Below, one piece after another: positions 9,110-19,388 of a DNA stretch of 64,000 nucleotides; the first letter of the stretch is position 1; each line of letters begins with the position of its first letter. The notes beneath the pieces were generated by a model, which ran no database searches, was not told the origin of the DNA, and saw nothing but the letters and a program-made list of their open reading frames with translations. Location of the stretch: assembly GCF_026409565.1 (NCBI RefSeq), contig NZ_CP112881.1:1597501-1661500 (forward strand), written 5' to 3'. The translations under genes and the position numbers were made by a program. Source of the stretch: Sneathiella aquimaris (GTDB lineage Bacteria; Pseudomonadota; Alphaproteobacteria; Sneathiellales; Sneathiellaceae).

Positions 9110-10093
9110 ATGAAGCGGTTCTTCTTCTTCATATTGGCCCTTTTTATTCTCTTCAATTTAGTACTTGGTGGTTTGGCCGCCTATGGCTGGGATCTGTTTA
9201 CAAAGCCGGGACCCCTTGCGACCGAAACTGAGCTGGTGCTTAAAAAAGGGGCCGGGCTGCGCGCCATTGCGGCCCAGTTGGAAGCTTCTGGCGTCATTCA
9301 CGATGACATCGCTTTCATGTTTGGTGTTCGTCTTAACGAACAGGGGAAAAAACTCAAAGCAGGCGAATATCTTTTTCCCGCAGCCATTAGCGGTGAAGAC
9401 GTAATGAACCTACTTGTCGCCGGTAAAACAATCGCACATTTCATTACCATTCCTGAAGGGCTGCAAAGCCGTGAAGTTGCGGCTCTTATCCGGAATGCGC
9501 CTGTTCTGGAAGGCCCCTTGACCGTCTCAATTCCCGAGGGTTCAATCCTCCCCGAAACGTATCATTTTACCAGAGGGGACACTCGAAACGATCTGGTGAA
9601 GCGGATGCAGCGGGCCCTTCAAAAGACGCTGGACGATTTGTGGGCATCTGCGCCAAAAAACCCTTTGATAAAGTCCAGGCAGGATTTGTTAATTCTGGCG
9701 TCAATTGTCGAAAAAGAGACAGGCGTTGCATCGGAGCGGGGTCGGGTTGCGGGGGTATTTCTCAATCGGTTAGCCCGTAAAATGCGGCTACAGTCAGATC
9801 CAACGGTCGTCTATGGGATAACCAATGGTCAGAAGGATCTGGGGCGCGGTATTTCTAAAAAGGATCTGGCGACCGTGAACGACTATAACACCTATATCAT
9901 ACCATCGCTGCCTAAAGGTCCGATCTGTAACCCCGGCCTTGATAGCTTAAAGGCGGTGCTCAATCCTGTAGCGTCCAAGGACCTTTATTTTGTCGCCGAT
10001 GGAACCGGCGGGCATGTTTTTGCAAAAACCCTTGCTGAACATAATCGCAACGTCCGAAATTGGCGCAAAATCGAAAGAAGCCGAAAAAAATAA
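9110..10093 (+). CDS. mltG: endolytic murein transglycosylase MltG
   Basis: Inner-membrane lytic transglycosylase (YceG family) that cuts nascent glycan strands and is thought to set their length. The 327-residue protein has one N-terminal membrane helix (about residues 4-24), a LysM-like region, and a catalytic domain with the Glu in ILASIVEKETG. The segments LQSDPTVVYG and NTYIIPSLPKGPICNPG are family hallmarks. It follows fabF by 21 bases, the usual alphaproteobacterial order. Confidence 0.94.
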   Translation: MKRFFFFILALFILFNLVLGGLAAYGWDLFTKPGPLATETELVLKKGAGLRAIAAQLEASGVIHDDIAFMFGVRLNEQGKKLKAGEYLFPAAISGEDVMNLLVAGKTIAHFITIPEGLQSREVAALIRNAPVLEGPLTVSIPEGSILPETYHFTRGDTRNDLVKRMQRALQKTLDDLWASAPKNPLIKSRQDLLILASIVEKETGVASERGRVAGVFLNRLARKMRLQSDPTVVYGITNGQKDLGRGISKKDLATVNDYNTYIIPSLPKGPICNPGLDSLKAVLNPVASKDLYFVADGTGGHVFAKTLAEHNRNVRNWRKIERSRKK

Positions 10094-10165
10094 TCCGCTG
10101 AAAAGGCACAGATACAAGCCTAAGACGTCTTGTATGCAGGTCTTCAATAAAAACGGTGTTGGATT

Positions 10166-11293
10166 ATGTCGGTTACAAATGATTCTATTCAAACTCTGTT
10201 AAAGCAACGCCGCGAATTGCGTGAGTGCTTGAAAGAGCTGCGGGTCGAAATTTCCAATTTAAACGGCAAAGCGCAAACCCTTTCCGATGCGGCACTGGCG
10301 GGAAATGCCCCGCCAGGTGCTGTTGTGGTGCAGGATGGGGAAACCGCCCGGATTGAAGACCAAAGCGGCTCTGTGACAGACATTGACGCCACAAATGCCC
10401 CTGAATTGTCCCCGGTGCCCTTGGGCATGGGGCAAAAGGCCGATGCGGTATCGGAGAACCTGATGGGTGAGGGAGACCCGAAGGAAACCAAAAGCGAGCC
10501 GGCTTTATTGTCTAAAGAGCAACCGCTAGAGACGCCGGCCGAGACGCCTTCGCCTGCGCGGAAGAGGGATATTGAGGACGACGCCGATGGCAGGGACCTT
10601 GATCTTGAAGAATTGATCACGCAGGCGTCGCTGCTGTGTGGGTATTTGTTAAATCATCCCAGTCAGATCGGGCATGCTAAACTTGAACAGCTTGATCTTG
10701 CCTTGGACAGTTGCTTGAAAACTCAGGACGAGGCTTATTCACAAAAACAGATTTCTGAGTTGAAAGCTGCATTTCGCGCCGTATCAACGGCTTGTTTTGA
10801 CGAACAACGCGTAAATGGGCAGTCTCTCCTTGATAGTGAAGGATCAACAGGCTTGTTATGGGGGGTGCCCTTTTTAATCGGTATTTTAACGCTGATCCTG
10901 TTCCCGCTTGTTCTGCTGTTGCAATCGGTGTCGGCCCAAATGTTTGTCGATACTTTCGCGCAACAGGTAAGCCTTTTGATGGACGCTTTGATAACCGCCT
11001 TATGGGGTGGGGTTGGGGCTCTTTCCTGTACAAGCTGGATGATTGCAAGAAAAGTTTGTAAGTCTCAGTTTCTCCGGTCCGACTATCCGGACATATTCCT
11101 GCGTTTTGCCCTCGGCGGTGTCTTGGGACTGGTCGCATTTCTATCACTTCTCTGGCTTACACCGGTGCATGATTTTTCCAGCACCCTGATTTTTTCAATG
11201 GCAGGGTTCGCGTTTGGTATTCCTTCTGCGCGCTTTTTCAGTTTTTTGTCAAAGCTTTTTGTCGGTGCTGGCGCCAACAAAAAAAGATCATGA
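10166..11293 (+). CDS. uncharacterised four-TM membrane protein with long N-terminal cytoplasmic region
   Basis: I do not recognise this 375-residue protein. Residues 1-40 form a charged heptad-like helix (LKQRRELRECLKELRVEISNL). Residues 40-150 are low-complexity, rich in Pro, Glu, Asp and Ala, probably disordered. Residues 150-215 are helical. Four hydrophobic helices follow at about 229-253, 270-294, 312-331 and 338-360, with a basic C terminus. It lies between mltG (73-base gap with a dyad at 10112-10135) and yicC. Context suggests an envelope role, but no motif supports a function. Confidence 0.75.
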   Translation: MSVTNDSIQTLLKQRRELRECLKELRVEISNLNGKAQTLSDAALAGNAPPGAVVVQDGETARIEDQSGSVTDIDATNAPELSPVPLGMGQKADAVSENLMGEGDPKETKSEPALLSKEQPLETPAETPSPARKRDIEDDADGRDLDLEELITQASLLCGYLLNHPSQIGHAKLEQLDLALDSCLKTQDEAYSQKQISELKAAFRAVSTACFDEQRVNGQSLLDSEGSTGLLWGVPFLIGILTLILFPLVLLLQSVSAQMFVDTFAQQVSLLMDALITALWGGVGALSCTSWMIARKVCKSQFLRSDYPDIFLRFALGGVLGLVAFLSLLWLTPVHDFSSTLIFSMAGFAFGIPSARFFSFLSKLFVGAGANKKRS

Positions 11294-11383
11294 GTTAACG
11301 CCGAGAGCGCGTTGCTTTCTTGTCCTGAAGTCGAATTAAAGTTATATACTTTCACCGATTTTATTTTAGGAATGCGAGGCAAC

Positions 11384-12277
11384 GTGAGTTTAAAGAGCAT
11401 GACCGGCTTTGCCCGTTCCAGTGGCAGCATGGCCGACTTCTCCTGGTTGTGGGAACTAAAAAGTGTGAACGGCCGGGGACTGGAAATACGTTGTCGGGTG
11501 CCCAATGGCTTCGATGCCATTGAAACCACTGCCCGCAAGCAGCTGAAAGCGACCTTTCACCGCGGTAATATCAATCTGCATTTGCAGCTTAACCAGAATT
11601 CAGGACAATCTGTTAATCAGGTGAATATGCAATTCCTTGAGGAGTTGCTGGAACTAGCCTCTGATCTGGTTGAAAAGGGGAAGGCTGAAAAGCCGAGAGC
11701 TGATGGCTTGCTGGCGCTGAAGGGCGTGATTGAAAGCAGTGACCAAACAGAAGATGAAGACCAGCATGCTCAGCTAGAGCAGGCATTGCTTGCCTCTTTG
11801 AATGAGGCAATAGAGAAACTGGATGCCTCCCGGGCAGAGGAAGGAGCACAGCTTCTTAAAATTCTGCTGGGACAAGTTGATGAAATTTCCGATTTGGTTC
11901 AAAAAGCTGAAACATCGGCGGCACGGCGACCTGAACGGGTTCAGGAGCGGCTGCGCAAGCAGATAGAGATGATCCTGAGCGATGGTGTCGCAATGGATGA
12001 AGGGCGGCTTGAGCAGGAGCTTGCCGTTCTGGCGACCAAAGCTGACGTCGCGGAAGAACTTGACCGTTTGCGGGGGCATATTGAAACGGTTGAAGGGCTG
12101 CTAGCGAACAAACAGGATGGGCCCATCGGGCGGCGTCTGGACTTTATTTGCCAGGAATTTAATCGGGAAGCCAATACACTTTGCTCAAAGGCCGGGGACA
12201 AAGAATTGACCAAAGTGGGGCTTGATCTGAAAGTGGTCGTTGATCGCCTTCGTGAACAAACGCAAAATATCGAATAG
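11384..12277 (+). CDS. yicC: YicC family endoribonuclease-like protein
   Basis: Member of the YicC/YloC family; E. coli YicC is reported to act as an endoribonuclease on small RNAs. With the GTG at 11384 the protein has 297 residues (E. coli 287). It starts with SLKSMTGFARSSG, the invariant family N terminus, and ends with the DUF1732 segment GRRLDFICQEFNREANTLCSKA. A GAGG lies four bases before the GTG. In-frame ATGs at 11312 and 11372 would add residues without family support. It runs into gmk with an 8-base gap, the classic yicC-gmk pair. Confidence 0.93.
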   Translation: MSLKSMTGFARSSGSMADFSWLWELKSVNGRGLEIRCRVPNGFDAIETTARKQLKATFHRGNINLHLQLNQNSGQSVNQVNMQFLEELLELASDLVEKGKAEKPRADGLLALKGVIESSDQTEDEDQHAQLEQALLASLNEAIEKLDASRAEEGAQLLKILLGQVDEISDLVQKAETSAARRPERVQERLRKQIEMILSDGVAMDEGRLEQELAVLATKADVAEELDRLRGHIETVEGLLANKQDGPIGRRLDFICQEFNREANTLCSKAGDKELTKVGLDLKVVVDRLREQTQNIE

Positions 12278-12285
12278 GACAAGAC

Positions 12286-12939
12286 GTGTCAGAAGTTGAA
12301 GTAGAAACGATTGAAATTGAACGGCGTGGCTTGATGCTGGTGTTATCCTCACCGTCTGGCGCCGGAAAGACCACTATTTCCAGATCTCTTTTGGAAGAAG
12401 ATGACGACCTGTCCATGTCGGTTTCTGCCACGACCCGCGCCCCGCGCCCGGGAGAGGTGGAAGGCAAAGACTATTACTTCATGCAACCTGTGGATTTCAA
12501 TTTATTGATTAACCGGGATGAGCTTTTGGAACATGCCAAAGTTTTTGATCATTACTATGGCACCCCGAAGAAGGCCGTTGAAGAGGCCTTGAAGGCCGGC
12601 AAGGACATTCTGTTTGATATTGACTGGCAGGGCACACAACAACTGGCCCAGAAGGCTGGAGACGATTTGGTCAGTATCTTTATTCTACCGCCATCAACGC
12701 AGGCATTGGAGCAACGCCTGAAAACGCGGGCACAGGATAGTGACGAGGTCGTTGCCAAAAGAATGTCAAAGGCATCAGAAGAGATCAGCCACTGGGCGGA
12801 GTATGATTACGTCGTGGTCAATGATGATATTGAGCGTTGCCGCTCCGAAGTCAAAGCAATCCTAAAGGCAGAACGGGTCCGTAGAAATCGCAGAACCGGC
12901 CTTTTGACATTTGTGGAACAATTACGCGAAGGTTACTGA
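12286..12939 (+). CDS. gmk: guanylate kinase
   Basis: Phosphorylates GMP to GDP with ATP. The 217-residue protein starts at a GTG. The P-loop SPSGAGKT is at residues 22-29. It is followed by the GMP-binding region [20 protein letters not shown], then [12 protein letters not shown] and the lid region [13 protein letters not shown]. The last seven bases overlap the convergent rsmA gene, so no intergenic terminator separates them. Confidence 0.96.
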   Translation: MSEVEVETIEIERRGLMLVLSSPSGAGKTTISRSLLEEDDDLSMSVSATTRAPRPGEVEGKDYYFMQPVDFNLLINRDELLEHAKVFDHYYGTPKKAVEEALKAGKDILFDIDWQGTQQLAQKAGDDLVSIFILPPSTQALEQRLKTRAQDSDEVVAKRMSKASEEISHWAEYDYVVVNDDIERCRSEVKAILKAERVRRNRRTGLLTFVEQLREGY

Positions 12940-13769
12940 CGCGCCCGGTATATTTCTGATAGCCTGCAGAAATCTTCGACGGAAAGCTCTTCGGCTCTCA
13001 ATGTCGGCTTGATCCCGGCAGCTTCCAAAGCCTCCTCTGCCGAGCCGCCAAGGCTCTTCAGGCTGGCCCGCAGCATTTTTCGCCGTTGCCCAAAGGCAGC
13101 GGCAACAACTTTTTCCAGAGTTTTGAGATCTGCAGGGAAATCCGGCTCACTTTTGGGGACCAGCTTTACAACCGTACTGACAACTTTGGGCGGTGGGGTA
13201 AACGCCTTTGGCGAGATATCGAACTGTTTGGAAACAGTGCAAAGCCACTGACTGATGATTGATAAACGGCCATACGCTTTACTGCCCGGCGACGCAGTAA
13301 TCCGGTCTCCTACCTCTTTTTGAAACATCAGGGTCATCGACTTGAACTGGTGCCGGTTTTTCAGCCATTTGATCAACAAGGGGGTGGCCACATTATAAGG
13401 AAGATTTGCAATAATATGGGCCCGTTCCGGCAGTAATTCATCTTCTGATATTTTAAGGGCGTCGCCTTCAATCACGGTCAGGCGATTGTCAAAGGCTTCG
13501 GAAACTTCAGCAAGTGCAGCGAGGCACCGCGTGTCTTTTTCAATGGCGAAAACCTGTTTTGCACCTTGCGCCAAAATGGCGCGGGTGAGGCCTCCGGGAC
13601 CGGGCCCGATTTCAAGAACAGTTTCGCCTTCAAGCCTCCCCGGACAGCGCGCTATCCTGCCGGTGAGGTTAAGATCCAGCAGGAAATTTTGCCCCAGAGA
13701 CTTTTCTGCGCGAAGCCCGTGGCGGTTAATAACCTCCCGTAACGGTGGCAGCGACGAGCCGTCAGTCAT
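12933..13769 (-). CDS. rsmA: 16S rRNA (adenine(1518)-N(6)/adenine(1519)-N(6))-dimethyltransferase
   Basis: KsgA/RsmA dimethylates two adjacent adenines in the 3'-terminal hairpin of 16S rRNA late in 30S assembly. The 278-residue protein has the N-terminal [10 protein letters not shown] segment, the SAM-binding motif EIGPGPGG (53-60) and the catalytic motif [10 protein letters not shown] (122-131). The start ATG overlaps the pdxA stop by four bases (ATGA). Last gene of the lptF-to-rsmA operon. Confidence 0.96.
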   Translation of the reverse strand: MTDGSSLPPLREVINRHGLRAEKSLGQNFLLDLNLTGRIARCPGRLEGETVLEIGPGPGGLTRAILAQGAKQVFAIEKDTRCLAALAEVSEAFDNRLTVIEGDALKISEDELLPERAHIIANLPYNVATPLLIKWLKNRHQFKSMTLMFQKEVGDRITASPGSKAYGRLSIISQWLCTVSKQFDISPKAFTPPPKVVSTVVKLVPKSEPDFPADLKTLEKVVAAAFGQRRKMLRASLKSLGGSAEEALEAAGIKPTLRAEELSVEDFCRLSEIYRARQ

Positions 13770-14737
13770 CCTGAATTCCTTGTGTGAGACGCCATTTCAC
13801 CGGCCAATTTAAGGGCTGCAATAAGGCTGGCTGGGTTTGCAATGCCTTTGCCTGCGATATCTTCTGCGGTCCCGTGATCCGGCGAGGTTCTAATGATTGG
13901 AAGACCCAGCGTTACATTGACCCCGTTGTCAAAGTCGATGGTTTTGATGGGGATAAGCGCCTGGTCATGATACATGCAAATTGCGGCATCATAGCCGGCC
14001 CGTGCCGCCGCATGAAACAACGTATCCGCCGAGCTAGGACCCGTAATATTGAGGCCTTCATTTCGCAGTTTATGAATAACCGGAATGATGACTGTCTGTT
14101 CTTCATTGCCAATGCTGCCCCCTTCGCCTGCATGCGGGTTTAAACCCGCAACGACGACGTTGGGTTTTTTTAATCCAAAACGGGTTTTCAGATCTGCTTC
14201 TGTGGTTCTGATAACATGCTCAAGAAGGTCAGGTGTCAGGGCCGAGGGTACATCGGTAATCGGAATATGAATGGTCGCGGGGACAACTTTCAAGCTGTCA
14301 CACGCGAGCATCATGACGGCCTTTCCCGAGCTGTGGGTCAGTTCCGCAAGATATTCCGTATGGCCCGGATGCTGAAAACCTGCATCATATAGTCGCTTTT
14401 TTTGGATCGGATTTGTGACAACGGCGTCTACCTCGCCCGACAGGCAAAACCGGACAGCGGTTTGGATGGCCTGTAATGTTGCCTCAGCCTCGGTTGACGC
14501 AGGGCCGGTATCATAAACGGGCAGCGCGTTTTCAAAGACAGAAGGGGCATTGCTTAGATCGCCGATAACCTTGAAGGGAATGACATCCTGTAGACTTTTT
14601 TCAATAATCCGGCGATCACCGATCAGGCAAAATACCGGAAGAGAGGTCTCCCGTCTTTTAGACCAGGCTTTTGCGGAAATTTCGATACCGATCCCTGCAG
14701 GGTCGCCCATGGTCAAAGCCAATATCTTTTCCGACAT
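13766..14737 (-). CDS. pdxA: 4-hydroxythreonine-4-phosphate dehydrogenase
   Basis: NAD-dependent enzyme of DXP-dependent pyridoxal 5'-phosphate synthesis. The 323-residue protein starts [14 protein letters not shown] and has metal-binding His residues in [19 protein letters not shown] and [11 protein letters not shown]. It follows surA by 29 bases and overlaps rsmA by four; surA-pdxA-rsmA is a conserved proteobacterial order. Confidence 0.96.
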   Translation of the reverse strand: MSEKILALTMGDPAGIGIEISAKAWSKRRETSLPVFCLIGDRRIIEKSLQDVIPFKVIGDLSNAPSVFENALPVYDTGPASTEAEATLQAIQTAVRFCLSGEVDAVVTNPIQKKRLYDAGFQHPGHTEYLAELTHSSGKAVMMLACDSLKVVPATIHIPITDVPSALTPDLLEHVIRTTEADLKTRFGLKKPNVVVAGLNPHAGEGGSIGNEEQTVIIPVIHKLRNEGLNITGPSSADTLFHAAARAGYDAAICMYHDQALIPIKTIDFDNGVNVTLGLPIIRTSPDHGTAEDIAGKGIANPASLIAALKLAGEMASHTRNSG

Positions 14738-14766
14738 TGTCCCGTCTTTCTATAGAGTGAACATAA

Positions 14767-16035
14767 TTAACGTGTCTCGATGGTGGCTTCCTGTTGCAGG
14801 TCTTTCAGATACCGACGGGCACGTGCCTCGATCCGTTTAACACCGATCATCTGACGGATGGCATCTTCGCTGTCTCCCTGACTATTCTGGTCACGGCGAT
14901 CACATACTATGAAAATACGATACTTATCTTTGTCCAAAAACGGCGCACTTGCCTGACCCGGTTCCAAATCCTTTACAAGGTTTCGGAATTTTTCAGGTAG
15001 GTTTTTCAATTGAACGCGACCCATTTTGCCACTTTCAGTCGTCGCAATTTCGCTGAGCATCGCCGGTACATAATTGCAGCTATCAATGAACTTGCTTAGC
15101 GAATTGATCAGCTTTACCTGACTGTTTTCCTGCCCGGTCTTTTTCGCGGGTGTCAGCGGGATGACGAGCTGGCTTAGTTCCAGCGTCGCGTTGCTGGTTG
15201 TGTCGCCCAAAATTTGACGGATGTCACGAACAGCAATCATGTAATAGCCATCCGATGTCCGAATGGCAGAGGAGACACGCCCCTTTTTGATGCTGCCGAC
15301 TTCTGCCGCAACTTCTGGCGGCAGGTCTTCAGCCATCGTCCAGCCAATGTCACCGCCTTTTGCAGCTGTTGGTCCTTGACTGAATTGCGAGGCTATCCGC
15401 GGGAAGGGTGTGCCACTTTTCATCTGTTCCCGCAACTGACCGAGCAATTCCCGGATCTTAGGCTCGTCCGTTTGTCGTTCCACAGGGACATAAATTTCAC
15501 TGATCAGGTACTCGTTTTTGCCTTTGTTTTCGCGCATTTTCTTTTGGGCAGCTTCGATTTCCTCATCTGTGACACGAACCCGTGGGCTGATCCGACGCCG
15601 GATAACTTTATCCCAAGCCAACTGTCCGCGAATTTGCTCCAGCAGGGTATCGATGGAAATATTACGATTTGCGAGGATCGTATCCAGTTGTCCTGAAGGA
15701 ATGTTATTTTGTTTTTCCAGGCGATCAACGGCCTGGTTCATTTCCAGATCTGTCACAGTGAGGTTGTAGCGCGCGGCCTCCTGTAACTTCAGGCGTTCGT
15801 CAATCAAGCGCCGCAAGGTTGGATTGACCAACTCCTGACGGGCTTTTCGGCTATCCCGAATGCCAGACATCAAAATTGTCAGTGAAATCCGTTGAACCAG
15901 ATCATAACCGGAAATTACTTCATCGTTCACAACAGCGACAATTTTCTGCACCTCTTGCGCCTTGACTGCCATAGCATTCAGGGAAAGAAAGGCGGCGACA
16001 ATAAGGGAGCCTATTAATGTGCGAAGCGTGATCAT
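14767..16035 (-). CDS. surA: periplasmic chaperone/peptidyl-prolyl isomerase SurA
   Basis: Periplasmic chaperone that escorts outer-membrane beta-barrels such as LptD to the BAM complex. The 422-residue protein has a cleavable signal peptide (IGSLIVAAFLSLNAMAVKAQ, cut near residue 26). The N-terminal SurA domain contains VVNDEVISGYDL, and PPIC rotamase segments include QGPTAAKGGDIGWT. It sits 91 bases after lptD, one of its main clients. Confidence 0.93.
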   Translation of the reverse strand: MITLRTLIGSLIVAAFLSLNAMAVKAQEVQKIVAVVNDEVISGYDLVQRISLTILMSGIRDSRKARQELVNPTLRRLIDERLKLQEAARYNLTVTDLEMNQAVDRLEKQNNIPSGQLDTILANRNISIDTLLEQIRGQLAWDKVIRRRISPRVRVTDEEIEAAQKKMRENKGKNEYLISEIYVPVERQTDEPKIRELLGQLREQMKSGTPFPRIASQFSQGPTAAKGGDIGWTMAEDLPPEVAAEVGSIKKGRVSSAIRTSDGYYMIAVRDIRQILGDTTSNATLELSQLVIPLTPAKKTGQENSQVKLINSLSKFIDSCNYVPAMLSEIATTESGKMGRVQLKNLPEKFRNLVKDLEPGQASAPFLDKDKYRIFIVCDRRDQNSQGDSEDAIRQMIGVKRIEARARRYLKDLQQEATIETR

Positions 16036-16126
16036 TCGAGTTCTCGATACTTAACTTAATCAGTTGTTAGACAGCAGTCTGAATTTACATGAGGATACCA
16101 CCACATGCAGGGATTTGTGAACCTTA

Positions 16127-18301
16127 TCAATTGAACGGAAGCAATCTTATTCTGAAACCAACTTCTGTTGAAGGTTTAACATTCCGGTCGCGGGTGAATT
16201 TACGTTTAAGTTCGATCGCAAAACCAAAGCATTCGTCCAGATATTCCAGACCCAGTTGAGCATCAATTGACCCGCCGTCACTTTCCAGATTGCGGCGATA
16301 CTGGCCATATGTACTCCAAAATTCACTCAATTTTATACGGCTCGCTGTATAAACCTCGTTCCGCTTTTCAACTTCAACAGCTGAAAGGTCATCCCGCAAG
16401 CGAAGATAGCCAACTTCAAACCAGGTATCATCTGTTCCAAGGCGAAATTCAATTTCATTTCGATCAAGGTTAAGGTCATCCTGATCAATCCGCACCCGTT
16501 GTGTATATTTAACAAAATCCGTGGGTTGTACTTCTAGTCTGGCGACGTAATCAGACAGTTCATCCTCAAGCCCGGTTCCTTCGTCAAAGCTGGTTTCATT
16601 GTCCAGATGCAGGCTTTGGCCCAACAACAAGGTCGTATAACCACCACCAGAGCCATAAAAGCCCAGATTGATGCCATAGTTCAGGCGAGGTCCTTCCTCA
16701 ACACGGTCAAGGCCCGCATAGCGGTTGGAGCCGAAAAGATTGGTGTCATCAAATTCAAAGCTGAGACTGTCTTCGTTTGGCGTGTTTTTACTGCCAAGCG
16801 CTTCTGACCATACTGCTTCAACCACAGGCTCGATCATTTGACGGGTATTTCCGGCGTGGCGAACAAAAGGGTAATTCCATTTTACAGACAGAGACGGAAT
16901 GATACGGCCGGTGAAATCATTTGTTGTTTCACTTGTCGTATCAAACGGGTTCTCCAGTTGGTCCTGGGTATAGTAGAGGTCACCACGAATATTCGCATCC
17001 AGAGTGATGACCTGGCCGCTGGGCGTTGTATAGGGCAGATGCCAGCCGCCACTCGCTGATACTCTCGATGTATCCTGTCCCGACGTACGGAACAGCGTCA
17101 ACGCATCGACATTCGCATCAAATCGCGCACCGTATCTATCTGGTTCGCCCACATAGGAATATTCAAGCCAGGCCGGCACGATTGGAATGTCACCCGAATT
17201 ATCGTCTGCGTTCAGACCCTGGAAGCCCCAGGCACTTATTGACGTATAATTTCGGCCTCGCAAGCCTTGTATATAAGCTGTTGACGTGAGCGTATCCGCA
17301 TCACTGATGTCATACTTTTCAAGATAGGTATCGTCGTTGGTCACGAATGTGTCGAAGCCCCAGCTCCATGTTGAATTAACTTGGAATTGGCCGTTGCCGC
17401 GAAAATGACCCAGAAATTCTTTATCACCGGTTTTGTCATCATTATTATCGCGCTCCTCCACATAGGTTAAGGAGCCGTCCAACTCAATATTGCCTTTTCT
17501 GAAAGCCTGCCGGTATTCCGTTGCAACCTGAAGGCCGGCTTTGGTTGTCGCTGTTGGTGTGACAGTCAGATCCTTGTCTTCGGAAATCACATAATAATAA
17601 GGAACGGATATCCCGTAACCCAGATCAGATGAGTTTTTAAACGAAGGCGCCAACAGGCCACTTAGTCGATCAACGGTTGGGTCCGGATGACTGAAATAGG
17701 GGGTATAAAGAACAGGAACGCCATAAAATTCCATAACGGCATGCCGGTATGTAATGGTTTTGGAGAGCTTGTCATGTTCGACTTCTGATGATTTCGCCTG
17801 CCAAAGAGGGGCAGCGTTGCGGTCGGTCTCACAAATCCGGCAGGTACTGTAGACCGCGTTGTTCATGATAACCGTGTTTTCGTCTACTCGAACGGCGCTC
17901 TGGGCCGCCAGTCTGGAATTATCTGTAAACAACACCCGAATATCCCGGATTGCCCCGGTTTTCAGTTCGTTCTGTAATTCCACTTTGTCCGCAAAGACAA
18001 CTTCACCGCTTGGTTCCAGTAAGGCAATGTTGCCGACGGCCTCGATTGTATCCTGACGGACGTTGTAAATGACTTTGTCTGCTTTGAGGACCCGCTCTCC
18101 CTGGACAATCTCCACGGAGCCAATGGCTGTGACAATTTCGTTCTGCTTGTCATATTCAATTTTGTCAGCAGAAAACAACGACTCTTTATCAAGTCCGGGA
18201 ACGGACGGCTGATCTGCTGCAAAAGCGCCCGGCAGATGTGCGATCGTCAGCATGGTTGTTGTCAGGAGGATACCCAATAATCCCTTCATACGCTTAACCA
18301 T
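16127..18301 (-). CDS. lptD: LPS-assembly outer-membrane protein LptD
   Basis: Beta-barrel translocon that inserts lipopolysaccharide into the outer leaflet. The 724-residue protein has a signal peptide (residues 1-29), an OstA/LptA-like jellyroll at about 42-150, and a C-terminal barrel ending in FRIRLLPFN with the terminal aromatic pattern of outer-membrane proteins. Cys154 and Cys157 (TCRIC) and Cys691 are present, fitting the inter-domain disulfide known in E. coli LptD. The ATG overlaps the lptG end by 8 bases; an internal ATG at 18289 is possible. Confidence 0.94.
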   Translation of the reverse strand: MVKRMKGLLGILLTTTMLTIAHLPGAFAADQPSVPGLDKESLFSADKIEYDKQNEIVTAIGSVEIVQGERVLKADKVIYNVRQDTIEAVGNIALLEPSGEVVFADKVELQNELKTGAIRDIRVLFTDNSRLAAQSAVRVDENTVIMNNAVYSTCRICETDRNAAPLWQAKSSEVEHDKLSKTITYRHAVMEFYGVPVLYTPYFSHPDPTVDRLSGLLAPSFKNSSDLGYGISVPYYYVISEDKDLTVTPTATTKAGLQVATEYRQAFRKGNIELDGSLTYVEERDNNDDKTGDKEFLGHFRGNGQFQVNSTWSWGFDTFVTNDDTYLEKYDISDADTLTSTAYIQGLRGRNYTSISAWGFQGLNADDNSGDIPIVPAWLEYSYVGEPDRYGARFDANVDALTLFRTSGQDTSRVSASGGWHLPYTTPSGQVITLDANIRGDLYYTQDQLENPFDTTSETTNDFTGRIIPSLSVKWNYPFVRHAGNTRQMIEPVVEAVWSEALGSKNTPNEDSLSFEFDDTNLFGSNRYAGLDRVEEGPRLNYGINLGFYGSGGGYTTLLLGQSLHLDNETSFDEGTGLEDELSDYVARLEVQPTDFVKYTQRVRIDQDDLNLDRNEIEFRLGTDDTWFEVGYLRLRDDLSAVEVEKRNEVYTASRIKLSEFWSTYGQYRRNLESDGGSIDAQLGLEYLDECFGFAIELKRKFTRDRNVKPSTEVGFRIRLLPFN

Positions 18302-19388
18302 CCTCCAAATGAAACATCATCGCCAGTCCTAACAATGTAATCGTGATTGCAGGTGACCATGCCGCGAGGGGGATAGGAAGGTTTCCTGACATACCAAGTG
18401 CTTGGATAATATCGGTAAAGAAATAAAATACAAAGCCTGTTGCAATTCCGGACATCACAAGCAGTCCGGTATGCCCTCGTCTTGTCGCGCGCAGACTAAA
18501 GGTCGCTGCGACCAGAACCATGGCTAGAAGCAACACGGGACCGGCAATCAGGCTATGCCAGTATAAACGATGGCTGAGCGCCGAGAAACCCGCCTCTTCA
18601 AGAGTGTCGATAAATTCAGGGAGGTCCCAGAAGGACAATGTCTTGGGAGAGGCAAAGCTTTCCTGAATTTGATTGACAGTCAGCGTCGTCTCCAAACGCA
18701 TATAATCCTTAACAACACCCGGGAGGTCTGGGCTTGTCATCAGAACATTATCAAGATCCCAGTAACCTTGCCGAAGGCGGGCGCGTTCTGCTTCAATCCG
18801 CCCGGTAAACTGTTCGTTTTTATCATACTGGAAAATAATCACATCCGTCAGGTCGACACCTTGATTGATCGCGCTTCTGGCATGGATGACAGAGAGACCG
18901 CTGTCATCTACCTGACGTAACCAAAGATCTTTTGAGGAGATCATGAGGAGATTGGTGCGTTTTTTGAAATATTTCGCATCCATTTGCGCAGAATAGGATT
19001 CCATTGTCGCCGCCACGGGATTGACGACTGTCAGGACAAATATGCCAAAGAACAGGGAAATCATTAAACAAGGTAACAAAAATTGCCAAACGGACACGCC
19101 GGTTGCCCGAATAACCGTGAGCTCGTTTGTACGGGACAGCCTGAAGAATGTCAGCATGCCGCCAAACAGGGCAATAAAAGGCAGCAGTTTCTGAGTGAGG
19201 TCAGGCAGGCGCAACAAGACCATCTGCAGGACGATAAAAACCGTAATGTTGTCTTTACCGCTTGCTCGGCGGAGAAGTTCAATCAGATCCGCTAAAAAGA
19301 TAATGGAAACCAGAACCCCTAGGATAATTCCCACATTTTTTAAAAACTGTTTTCCCATATAAAAGGAAAGTGTCCCCCAAAGCTTCAT
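18294..19388 (-). CDS. lptG: LPS export ABC transporter permease LptG
   Basis: Inner-membrane subunit of LptB2FGC, which extracts LPS and pushes it along the Lpt bridge. The 364-residue protein has the YjgP/YjgQ layout: one then two TM helices, including the RLSRTNELTVIRATGVS coupling-helix region, a periplasmic beta-jellyroll at about 130-255, and three C-terminal TM helices. It shares one base with the lptF stop and is followed by lptD; together the three genes provide both membrane ends of the LPS exporter. Confidence 0.92.
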   Translation of the reverse strand: MKLWGTLSFYMGKQFLKNVGIILGVLVSIIFLADLIELLRRASGKDNITVFIVLQMVLLRLPDLTQKLLPFIALFGGMLTFFRLSRTNELTVIRATGVSVWQFLLPCLMISLFFGIFVLTVVNPVAATMESYSAQMDAKYFKKRTNLLMISSKDLWLRQVDDSGLSVIHARSAINQGVDLTDVIIFQYDKNEQFTGRIEAERARLRQGYWDLDNVLMTSPDLPGVVKDYMRLETTLTVNQIQESFASPKTLSFWDLPEFIDTLEEAGFSALSHRLYWHSLIAGPVLLLAMVLVAATFSLRATRRGHTGLLVMSGIATGFVFYFFTDIIQALGMSGNLPIPLAAWSPAITITLLGLAMMFHLEDG

